Assembly (NCBI GenBank): GCA_937891015.1
Contig: CALAPY010000066.1
Location: 1 to 6,203, forward strand
DNA: 6,203 nucleotides
DNA from: UBA2108 sp002713215
GTDB lineage: Bacteria > Bacteroidota > Bacteroidia > Flavobacteriales_G > Salibacteraceae
Reading direction: 5' to 3'
A program made the position numbers and the translations under genes. This document shows, piece by piece, positions 1-6,203 of this stretch. Each line of letters starts with the position of its first letter. Positions within the stretch are counted from its first letter, which is position 1. The notes under the pieces are model-generated. The model did no database searches and was not told where the DNA came from. It saw only the letters and a program-made list of their open reading frames with translations.

Positions 1-992
1 ATACAACCGGTCGAATTAAAGTGGGCAATTATGGGTTCTGCGGTACGGACACAACTATAACGGTTACCTTCATAAAGGCTCCAGAGGTCGAGGTATTATC
101 AAAAACCTATTGCAAAGATTTTTATACCGATCCTGCCAATTTCACAAGAGTAGATACACTTCATATCCGAATACCGAAAGGGCCTTCGCTTACAGGGAGC
201 ACCGGTAAAAAAGATTTAGACACGACCGGATTTGATCCAAGTACGGAAGTTATTGTGAGTTATGCTTCAATAGCCGGTTCAGGCTGGCCTCAGGCCATTG
301 ATAAAGTAGCCGGCCAGTATAATTACAATTTTTGGGATGGCCGTCCGTGGATGAGACTTCCTCAGGTAGCGCGATATCGCATATTTAGTTTACCTGCTGG
401 CAGAAATAAAATCAGCTACAATTTCGGATTCCGTTATCGACAAACATTCCCCAACAAGTATAGTTGTACCTCCGTTGATTCCGGATTTGTAGAAAAAGCA
501 GACAGCCTTCAAATTGCACTTAAAGACACCTATAGAATTTGTGGGTCCAATACTGTATTGCTTGATGCAGGATATTACCAAACAGGCAAATACAAATGGA
601 GCAATGGAGCCACGAATAACAGCATTACCGTTTCTAAAAAAGGAGTTTATACGGTAACAGTTACAACTGACTATTGCCGAACAACAAAACAAACCGTCGT
701 CTTTAACGGTTGTGTCAATGTTGAAGAAGTTTTAGAGGATAATGTTGTAATTACGCTATTCCCAAATCCGGCTTCTACCTTCATCAATCTTAAGGTGACA
801 GGTGCTAACAATGAAGTGACTGAATTAAAGATCATCAGTTTGCTTGGAAAGGAAGTATTCAGCACCATTATGAATACGTCGAATTTAATTGAGGGTACTG
901 AATTGAATGTTTCTCAACTTCAATCGGGAACCTATTTCTTTCAGATTAAAAACGGGGAGAGCCTATCAACTTATCGTGTTGTAATAAATTAA
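1..992 (+). CDS. T9SS-sorted surface protein, C-terminal part (5' end outside window)
   Basis: The frame is open from base 3 to a TAA at 990-992, giving 329 visible codons. The GTG at 21 is not the start: the codons before it read TTGRIK, which matches gene 3 (GKIKVGN) and continues the conserved block. Visible order: a segment ending in GFCG; an unrecognised module at 108-491 with RIPKGP, GSTGKK, GWPQAID, LPQVARYR and SLPAG; a PKD/Ig-like module at 507-713 (LDAG, YKWSNG, GVYTVTV); and a T9SS type A sorting tail from 750 (LFPNPAS, LKI, LLGKEV, SGTYFFQI, terminal YRVVIN). From established knowledge of T9SS, such tails direct Sec-exported proteins across the outer membrane, where the tail is removed. 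No catalytic motif is seen, so the function is unknown and a structural or adhesive role is inference. If it resembles gene 3 throughout, full length would be about 520 residues. The nearest relative in the window is gene 3. Confidence 0.9.
   Translation, partial: TTGRIKVGNYGFCGTDTTITVTFIKAPEVEVLSKTYCKDFYTDPANFTRVDTLHIRIPKGPSLTGSTGKKDLDTTGFDPSTEVIVSYASIAGSGWPQAIDKVAGQYNYNFWDGRPWMRLPQVARYRIFSLPAGRNKISYNFGFRYRQTFPNKYSCTSVDSGFVEKADSLQIALKDTYRICGSNTVLLDAGYYQTGKYKWSNGATNNSITVSKKGVYTVTVTTDYCRTTKQTVVFNGCVNVEEVLEDNVVITLFPNPASTFINLKVTGANNEVTELKIISLLGKEVFSTIMNTSNLIEGTELNVSQLQSGTYFFQIKNGESLSTYRVVIN
108..491 (+). other. Unrecognised conserved module, copy 1 (gene 1)
   Basis: This 128-residue block begins at a conserved Tyr-Cys and ends at a Phe-Val after a conserved Asp. 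It aligns without gaps to the block in gene 3, with about 80 of 128 residues identical by hand count. It aligns with one gap to gene 2, with about 61 identical. Invariant short motifs are VDT, RIPKGP, GSTG, GW-P, Y-N-W-G, WM and SLP-G-N. I do not recognise it as a named domain. A beta-rich fold is inferred from the alternating hydrophobic pattern and from its PKD-like neighbours. Confidence 0.75.
750..989 (+). other. T9SS type A C-terminal sorting domain of gene 1
   Basis: About 80 residues end exactly at the stop codon. The pattern is that of the Bacteroidota sorting tail: a strand with LFPNPAS, hydrophobic strands around INLKV and LKII, the LLGKEVF segment, then LNVSQLQSGTYFFQI and a terminal basic-hydrophobic YRVVIN. 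The equivalent tail in gene 2 lies at 4575-4814. Confidence 0.9.
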
Positions 993-1038
993 GTTGTCAT
1001 AATTAATAGGATTAAAGTTTTACAGGCAACCTTAAGTG

Positions 1039-1046
1039 AATTTTTG
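1039..1046 (+). promoter_or_regulatory. Possible Bacteroidota -7 box upstream of gene 2
   Basis: The 92-bp gap between genes 1 and 2 (993-1084) holds AATTTTTG, which matches 7 of 8 positions of the Bacteroidota -7 consensus TAnnTTTG and is followed by CCG. A transcript starting shortly after would have a leader of about 30 bases before the ATG at 1085. No convincing TTG sits at the expected -33 distance, so this is a weak candidate. No terminator hairpin for gene 1 is apparent in the gap, and no clear Shine-Dalgarno sequence precedes 1085. Confidence 0.3.
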
Positions 1047-1084
1047 CCGTATTTATAGGTGTACACTACTGCTCTGGAATTAAT

Positions 1085-1147
1085 ATGCGTTTCGTATTTT
1101 CTCTTATTCTTATTTGTGTAACCACGTATTTCAACCCAATATCTGCA
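1085..1147 (+). other. Predicted Sec signal peptide of gene 2
   Basis: The first 21 codons give a short start with Arg2, a hydrophobic core (FVFSLILICV) and a probable cleavage after PISA, leaving SHSKGG as the mature N-terminus. That SH.GG start is typical of the N-terminal domain that follows. It supports ATG 1085 as the original start. Confidence 0.8.
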
Positions 1148-1663
1148 TCACATTCCAAAGGAGGTTACATAAGTTACAATTATGTTGGCCCGGGTAGTAT
1201 TGTAGGAACACACCAATACGAGGTTTTGGTTTTACTTCATCGTGGATGTATTTACCACCAGCGCAATCTAAAGAATAGTACATGGGAAATCGAAGCCAAA
1301 TGCTCCTCTTCAGGGGCTTCACAAAAATTCAATATTCCCTTTTATTCATATGTTTCCAAACCTGGCGAACGCGCCTCAAATTATGGAAAAAGAGATATTT
1401 CTAGTATCTGCCGGTCAAGGACCTCCACATGCAATGATTCACTTGGGCTCTATGGTCACGAAGAGTTTTTGTTCAAAGGAATAATTACGCTTGGCTCTTG
1501 TAATAGCTGGAAAATTACAGCAAAGTCTGCTACTCCCCGCTCGCGAGTTCATAATTTCAATGGAACTGGTTTTATAAATCTAATAACTAACATCAATAAC
1601 ACTTCTTTTCCCGCTAACAACTCCTGCAGGTTTCCCAAAATACAAAAGGCCATCTCTAACGCA

Positions 1664-1666
1664 TAA
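1664..1666 (+). other. In-frame nonsense codon 1 in gene 2 (TAA, codon 194)
   Basis: The frame reads SNA, TAA, then IGQEMFYSIGASDPD. The GQ...GASDPD segment directly follows the Asn-Asn-Ser region in relatives of this domain, so coding resumes at once in the same frame and a single sense codon appears to be replaced. Nearby residues also depart from the family pattern: a Cys is usual just before GQ, and Gly is usual where DPDED has Glu. This fits local decay. Confidence 0.8.
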
Positions 1667-2245
1667 ATAGGTCAGGAAATGTTCTACAGTATTGGAGCGT
1701 CGGACCCCGATGAGGATGACCTTCGATATGAATTTACTTGCCCCACTTTGAGTGGATCACCTCTAACGCCTAGGATCGGTTATTCCTGTAAAATACCGAT
1801 CCCAGGAATTAAGCTAGACACGATTACTGGATCAATTTCCTTTAAGAGTAACACTGGAGGAGTCTTTCTGGTTGCTATTTGGGTTAAAGAATATGATCAA
1901 TGTTCAGGTCAATTAAAAGGCATGACCAGAAGAGAGATAGAATTTCATATCAATACAAATGCGAATAAGATGCCTAAAGACATTTCAGGAGTTTCCAACC
2001 TTTCGGCAAATGCAACCAAGACCAATCCTTATGGAATACGAGTATGTCAGGGCGAAAAAATATCCTGGCACGACACCATTTACGATCCTGATATTACTGA
2101 CATCCTGCATTTCGAGTCAAACATTGCTGATGTATTACCTGGAGCAACTTGGTCAAAAACATTTTTAACTAGAAACAAAGCCGTACTTAAATTTGAATGG
2201 TTTGCCGTTATTGGAGGAAACCCAATTAAATCATTCTTTGTCTCC

Positions 2246-2248
2246 TAA
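2246..2248 (+). other. In-frame nonsense codon 2 in gene 2 (TAA, codon 388)
   Basis: The frame reads SFFVS, TAA, DDNRCNFPGRG. Related domains have a strand followed by one or two residues and then a DD/DN..C..PG turn, so the TAA sits where one ordinary residue is expected. A one-base change from AAA, GAA or CAA would explain it. The frame is unchanged on both sides. Confidence 0.8.
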
Positions 2249-2626
2249 GATGACAATAGATGTAACTTCCCCGGAAGAGGATATTCAGTCTTTGAAATTG
2301 AAGTGCTGAATGGCATATTTGCAGGATTCGATATCAAAGTTTGCGATGGAGATACTGCTTTCTTAAATGCTACCGGAGGTTCACTTTATACATGGAAACG
2401 AATATCCGGTGATTCAATAAAACCAGGAATTAATTGGTTTCCAGATACAACTTCTTCCGATACCAATAAAAATGTTTTATTCCTCCCGCTGAGTCCTACA
2501 CGGCTGGAAGTTCGATCGAATTTGGTTAATCTTTGTAACAAGCATAGCTCATCGTGCAATACAGTAGATACCATACTAGTCACTCCATCAGATAGTTTTC
2601 ATATTAAAACCTCACCGGACCAACTC

Positions 2627-2633
2627 CTTATGT
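2627..2633 (+). other. Single-base frameshift in gene 2 (near base 2630)
   Basis: The upstream frame reads SPDQLL and then hits ATG-TAA (2630-2635). Skipping the A at 2630 gives DQLL-CNPAKGILHV, and the new frame stays open through YKWSNG and on to the end at 4817. The join places a Cys in the position usual for these PKD-like domains. One inserted base, or two lost bases, accounts for it. The exact base is uncertain by a few positions. Confidence 0.85.
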
Positions 2634-3206
2634 AACCCGGCAAAAGGGATCCTCCATGTTACTCCTTCACAACCGTTTAATTTTAAGTATAAATGGAGCA
2701 ATGGTAACTTACTGGATTCTGACATGGTCCAGTATCCGAAATTTTCAAACCTTAAAACCAGTACTCGTTTTAAGGTTCATGTAACAGCTAGTTCGGGCTG
2801 TACAAAAGAAGCTCATGTGAATGTAACTGTGTCTGACCCATTCCCTGGCAGCATGACACTTATGACGTCGGATACGCTCATTTGCCTAAAAGATACTATA
2901 GATGTTTGGATCGATGGTGTTAAAGGATATGATAAACTCTTATTCACCTGGGCCAAACCTTCAAACTCAGGATTGATAAATCCACGCAATGTAGATAGTC
3001 TTAAAGCAATAGCCAACCTTACCACCAGCAAACAAATTCAAGTACTGGTGGAAGACTCAGCGTACGGCATCTGTCAAGCCAATTTATCTATTACTATTAA
3101 TACTGTTTCCAAATACGATGTAAAGCCCAAGGGTAAAGGACCGTATTGTGAATCAGATGGTATTATCGTATTTCAATCCAACACCCCACAAAACATAACC
3201 AGTCCG

Positions 3207-3470
3207 GGAGGAAAATGGAGCGGTATTGGAAGTATTGACAGCATTAAGGGGTATTGGGATTCAAGGAAAACAGGTGTTGGAAGTTTCTGGGTTTATAACG
3301 AAGTTACCGGTAATGCCTGTGCCAATAAAGACAGTTTGCTTTTTGGAATTACAAAAAAAGCCGACGCCAATTTTTCGGGACCAGATTCAATTTGTTTGTA
3401 TGCCTTGCCTGACAACAACTTACACAAACTCATGCCTTCAGTTTCCGGAGGTTCATTTTCGGGGTTAGGC
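3207..3470 (+). repeat. Two PKD-like GGxxSGxG repeats in gene 2
   Basis: GGKWSGIG (3207-3230) and GGSFSGLG (3447-3470) are 80 codons apart. Each follows a Cys-containing strand (PYCESD, DSICLY) and precedes an aromatic/Gly-rich strand, as in the tandem beta-sandwich repeats of many Bacteroidota surface proteins. Gene 3 has a matching copy, GGQYTGFG, at 5064-5087, which aligns to the second of these. The repeats are seen at protein level only; the DNA has diverged. Confidence 0.6.
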
Positions 3471-3935
3471 CTCGATAGCGTGCAAACGAGTACAGGAGGC
3501 TATACCTATTTTGTTAACCCATCACTGTTTTCGACAGGCCCTGGAAAAACAGATTCAGCAGTAATTACATACAAGATTGGAGTGGGATGCGAAAATCAGG
3601 AACCCAAATTTTTTAGGATTATTGGCCCCTGGAACAGCACCTATACGGGAGTTGAATATAACAGCCAGGTTTATGCAACAGATTCATTCTGTGTTAATTC
3701 ACCAACTACTGAATTGTTGAGGGTTGCCGGCCATAATCCTAGCTGGACCTGTTTAACTGAAAAGAGCGCCATTCTGGATTCAACCACCGGAGAATTCTTA
3801 CCAAAAATTGCCTATCAAAATGGAGCAAATACCCAAGTTCAGATTCGGGTAAATAATTCCGGGTTTTGCGGTAGTTCGGATACCATCGAACTGCACTTGA
3901 TTGCAGTTCCGGAAATTGAAATTTTACCCGAAAAG

Positions 3936-4316
3936 TATTGTGACTATGGCCTTTCAGATAGTGGTAGCTTTACTAAGGTTGATACCTTGTTTTTTAGAAT
4001 TCCCAAGGGACCGTTACTGTCTGGGTCTACCGGAACAAGAAAACTAGACACCAATGGTTTCAATCCCAATACGGAGGCGTTGGCCTATTATGGTGATCAG
4101 GCACAAACGGGTTGGCCAAGATCATGCGATACTGCATCAGATCGATACAAATACAATAGTTGGGGTGGTAAGCCCTGGATGGTCGTTCCTAATGTACCTT
4201 ATTTTAGAATTATATCTCTTCCGCGAGGAGCCAATCGAATTACGTACAAATACAGTGTTGACTATCGTTCTGGCCACCCGGAACATATTTGTACTACAAT
4301 GGATACTGCTTTTGTT
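3936..4316 (+). other. Unrecognised conserved module, copy 2 (gene 2)
   Basis: This is the 127-residue counterpart of the modules in genes 1 and 3, with VDTL, RIPKGP, GSTG, GWP, YKYNSWGG, WM and SLPRGAN retained. It differs most where genes 1 and 3 agree: PRSCD for PQAID, and PNVPYF for PQVARY. It carries one extra Cys in that segment. It shows no stop or frameshift although it lies in the broken gene. Confidence 0.75.
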
Positions 4317-4574
4317 ATTCGGGACTCTGCCCTTAACCTGACCCTTCTTGACATGTATAACATTTGCTACCACTCTCCTGCAAAATTAGATGCAGGTAAA
4401 TTTTATAATGCTAAGTATACCTGGAGCACAGGTGACACCAGCCAATTTATTCTTTCCGGAACCAATGGTGTTTATACTGTAACCGTTAGCACTGAATATT
4501 GCAAGAACACGAAGTCGACTATAGTAGTAACCAAGTGCCTTCAGGTTGAAGAACAACTGGATAAAAATGTGAAA

Positions 4575-4814
4575 ATTAAGTTATATCCCAATCCTACTTC
4601 ATCGATGATTACTTTGAAATTGACGGGAAATAATGATGACAAAGCAGAACTAAAAATCTATGATCTAAAGGGCCAGGAAGTTTCATACTCAAGGTTTGAG
4701 AGCCATGAATTAAATGATGGTATTGAAATCGACGTGACTAACCTATCTCCCGGCGCCTATCTTTTTATGGTTTCAAGTGGTTCCAATTTCTCAACCTATC
4801 GGGTTATTATAGAA
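4575..4814 (+). other. T9SS type A C-terminal sorting domain of gene 2
   Basis: Eighty residues with LYPNPTSS, ITLKL, LKIYDLKGQEV, IDVTNLSPGAYLFMV and terminal YRVIIE directly precede the stop. It is the same length as the tail of gene 1 and intact, so the decay upstream has not reached the sorting signal. Confidence 0.9.
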
Positions 4815-4836
4815 TAAATCAGAAGCCAAAAAACCA

Positions 4837-4844
4837 TACCTTTA
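4837..4844 (+). promoter_or_regulatory. Possible Bacteroidota -7 box upstream of gene 3
   Basis: The 57-bp gap between genes 2 and 3 contains TACCTTTA, which matches 7 of 8 positions of TAnnTTTG. It lies 30 bases before the ATG at 4875, a suitable leader distance. No TTG is present at the usual -33 spacing, so the call is tentative. If real, gene 3 is transcribed independently of the broken gene 2. No Shine-Dalgarno-like run precedes the ATG. Confidence 0.35.
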
Positions 4845-4874
4845 CTTCCAAAGTTTAATCTAAAGCCAAACATT

Positions 4875-4937
4875 ATGATCAGATATATTTCTGCCATTTT
4901 TATAATTCTTCTAGTATTTAACATCGGGGCTTATAGC
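4875..4937 (+). other. Predicted Sec signal peptide of gene 3
   Basis: MIRY is followed by a strongly hydrophobic core (ISAIFIILLVF) and a likely cleavage after GAYS, leaving a mature N-terminal Gln (AYS before QS). That arrangement is common in Bacteroidota secreted proteins. No Cys sits at the cleavage site, so it is not a lipoprotein signal. Confidence 0.85.
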
Positions 4938-6203
4938 CAAAGTAATGATGGAAGTCGAGGTTCGATTGACCCTACTTTGCTGTCGCCTGATAGCCTCTGT
5001 GGTATTTATGGAAATGATACACTAACTGCAAATACGGTACATCGACTGGTACCAAGAGACCCTGGGGGCCAGTATACAGGGTTTGGAGTAGATTCAGCCC
5101 GAAACAATAAGGGAATAATGTGGTACTGGATTAATGGTACTGTATTTAAACCTACTCCAACAAAACCGGATACGGCATATGTAACCTACCGGTGGACAAA
5201 ACTTGGACAGCCTAACGTAAAAACATATAAAATTCCGGTTAAAGCTGCTTGGGACCACACTTTTTTAGGAGTTTTAGATAATGGAAAACCATACCTGACT
5301 TCAAACTTTTGCGCTACCAACTCCGAATACGACACATTAGCAGTTGCAGGCCCTGACCCAGTTTGGGAATATTTAAATGCACCCTCTGCAATTATAGATA
5401 AGAGCTTAGGGGTTATAGATTCTAAAATTGCATCCTCTGGAAAAGATTTGATTGGAAAAATAAAGGTCGGTAATTCCGGATTTTGTGGGAGGGACACCAC
5501 AATTTCGGTTGTATTTGTAAAACCACCTGAGGTGGAGATTATTCCTAGGACATATTGCGATGAAGAAGTACGGGATCCTGCAAATTTCTCAAGAGTAGAT
5601 ACTGTCCAAGTTCGTATACCAAAAGGGCCAATGTTAGCTGGTAGTACCGGAAAGAAAACACTGAACGCATCTGGTTTTGATCCCAATACTGAGGTGAAAG
5701 TCTATTATGGGTCAATCTCTGCTACTGGTTGGCCTCAAGCAATAGATCAAAATGCTACTCAGTTCAACTACAACTATTGGGACGGGAACATCTGGATGTC
5801 ATTACCTCAAGTTGCCCGATACAGGATGTTTTCTTTGCCAACTGGAAAAAACAGATTAAAGTATCACTTTTCAATTCGTTACCGTCAGCACCATCCTAGT
5901 AAATTTTGGTGTGCAAGCATGGACTCAACCTTTATAACTAAAGTGGAGGAGTTAGAAGTTTCATTAAATAAAGAATATGACCTCTGTGGCAAAAAAGATG
6001 TTCAATTGGATGCAGGCTCAATTAATAAAGACATGAGCTATCGATGGAACACTAATGACACTACTCAATCAATTCATGTTTCTACCACAGGAACTTATAC
6101 AGTGACGGTTACTAAACAAAGTACTAATTGCACTCGTACCAAAAGTACATCTGTCATAAATAGTTGTGTTGGCATTGAAGAAAACATGGACAATGGTGAG
6201 CTT
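4875..6203 (+). CDS. T9SS-type surface protein paralog (3' end outside window)
   Basis: ATG 4875 opens a frame with no stop for 443 codons to the window end. Start choice rests on the signal peptide right after it. Order: signal peptide 1-21; a segment from residue 37 aligning to gene 2 from about residue 765 (PDSLC, GGQYTGFGVDS, W..T..GV, FC, VAG..P.W); then IKVGNSGFCG and a PPEVEI linker; the unrecognised module 227-354 (RIPKGP, GSTGKK, GWPQAID, LPQVARYR, SLPTGKN); and a PKD/Ig-like module 360-431 (LDAG, YRWNTND, GTYTVTV). The window stops at VGIEENMDNGEL, where genes 1 and 2 begin their T9SS tail, so about 80 residues are probably missing and full length would be about 523. It lacks the large N-terminal region of gene 2. 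It is probably a Sec- and T9SS-exported surface protein. Function is unknown and no catalytic motif is visible. Confidence 0.88.
   Translation, partial: MIRYISAIFIILLVFNIGAYSQSNDGSRGSIDPTLLSPDSLCGIYGNDTLTANTVHRLVPRDPGGQYTGFGVDSARNNKGIMWYWINGTVFKPTPTKPDTAYVTYRWTKLGQPNVKTYKIPVKAAWDHTFLGVLDNGKPYLTSNFCATNSEYDTLAVAGPDPVWEYLNAPSAIIDKSLGVIDSKIASSGKDLIGKIKVGNSGFCGRDTTISVVFVKPPEVEIIPRTYCDEEVRDPANFSRVDTVQVRIPKGPMLAGSTGKKTLNASGFDPNTEVKVYYGSISATGWPQAIDQNATQFNYNYWDGNIWMSLPQVARYRMFSLPTGKNRLKYHFSIRYRQHHPSKFWCASMDSTFITKVEELEVSLNKEYDLCGKKDVQLDAGSINKDMSYRWNTNDTTQSIHVSTTGTYTVTVTKQSTNCTRTKSTSVINSCVGIEENMDNGEL
5553..5936 (+). other. Unrecognised conserved module, copy 3 (gene 3)
   Basis: This 128-residue block aligns without gaps to copy 1 in gene 1. 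The strongest identity is in DPANF-RVDT, RIPKGP, GSTGKK, GWPQAID, NYN-WDG, LPQVARYR and FSLP-GKN. The flanking Cys residues (GFCG before it, Tyr-Cys at its start, Cys near its end) are shared with both other copies. Confidence 0.75.

Larger units (their letters stand above)
1085..4817 (+). pseudogene. Large T9SS-sorted multidomain surface protein, broken by two stops and a frameshift
   Basis: The fragments 1085-1666, 1679-2248 and 2303-2635 share one frame and are separated only by in-frame TAA codons 194 and 388. One extra base near 2630 then moves the coding frame to the one that ends at TAA 4815-4817. Repaired, it encodes about 1243 residues. Order: signal peptide 1-21; an N-terminal region of the kind common in Bacteroidota surface proteins (SHSKGG, YEVLVLLHRGC, ITLGSCNSW, NNS, GASDPD, PIPGIKLDTITG, then DD before CNFPG) to about 405; PKD/Ig-like stretches starting near VCDGD and YKWSNG; two GG(K/S)(W/F)SG(I/L)G repeats; then the block shared with gene 3 from about residue 765, the unrecognised module 951-1077, a PKD/Ig-like module 1083-1151 and a T9SS tail 1164-1243. 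As read it cannot yield a full product: the longest open part (2724-4817) begins mid-domain without a signal peptide. Either this is a fairly recent pseudogene or the sequence has errors; the window alone cannot decide. Confidence 0.85.

Noticed and set aside
21..23. GTG as the start codon of gene 1
   Set aside because: The frame is open before it, and the preceding codons align with the interior of gene 3, so the real start is upstream of the window.
993..1084. Rho-independent terminator after gene 1
   Set aside because: No stable GC-rich stem followed by a T run is found in the gap.
1664..2248. TAA read as a sense codon (genetic code change)
   Set aside because: Genes 1 and 2 both end in TAA exactly after a complete sorting tail, so TAA acts as a stop here. 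A frameshift in the same gene also fits decay or sequence error better.
2624..2635. Programmed +1 frameshift at CTC-CTT-A
   Set aside because: CTT recalls the prfB slip site, but the A-site codon is ATG rather than a stop, no SD-like stimulator is visible upstream, and the gene already has two nonsense codons before this point.
1679..2635. Separate small genes starting at 1679, 1959 and 2303
   Set aside because: The frames at 1679 and 2303 (a GTG) are internal pieces of gene 2, in the same frame and mid-domain. The one at 1959 is an overlapping shadow in another frame. None has its own signal peptide.
5186..5686. 166-codon open frame on the minus strand
   Set aside because: It lies entirely inside gene 3, whose + strand frame has clear homology to genes 1 and 2. 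The minus-strand translation shows no recognisable motif.
1..6203. Insertion sequence, CRISPR, tRNA or other RNA gene
   Set aside because: No direct-repeat array, terminal inverted repeats, transposase motif or tRNA-like fold was seen on reading both strands.

Overview
The window looks like part of a Bacteroidota chromosome, or a metagenomic contig from that phylum. It is AT-rich. Two genes end in recognisable type IX secretion system (T9SS) type A C-terminal sorting domains. The upstream signals resemble the Bacteroidota -7 box, and there are no clear Shine-Dalgarno sequences. I cannot place it more precisely. No RNA gene, CRISPR array, transposase or long nucleotide repeat is visible.

All convincing coding sequence is on the + strand and consists of three paralogous secreted, surface-type proteins arranged head to tail. 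Gene 1 (1-992) is the C-terminal part of a protein whose start lies upstream. After a 92-bp gap comes gene 2 (1085-4817), a reading frame of about 1243 codons broken by two in-frame TAA codons (1664-1666 and 2246-2248) and one single-base frameshift near 2630. Its fragments join into one coherent protein: signal peptide, a large Bacteroidota surface-protein region, PKD/Ig-like repeats, a shared C-terminal block and a sorting tail. After a 57-bp gap comes gene 3 (4875 to the window end). It is intact as far as seen, has a signal peptide, and runs off the window just before its expected sorting tail.

The three genes share an ungapped or nearly ungapped module of about 128 residues that I do not recognise as a named family (motifs RIPKGP, GSTG, GWP, WxG..WM, SLPxGxN). 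It is followed by a PKD/Ig-like module and, where visible, the T9SS tail. By hand alignment genes 1 and 3 are closest to each other (about 62% identity in the module). The broken middle gene is more divergent (about 48% to gene 1) and carries about 730 extra N-terminal residues. All products would be exported by Sec and then cross the outer membrane through T9SS, ending on the cell surface or outside the cell. No enzymatic motif is seen, so a structural or adhesive role is the most that can be inferred. I see no new multi-gene system here. The most novel elements are the shared module and the decayed, enlarged middle paralog.
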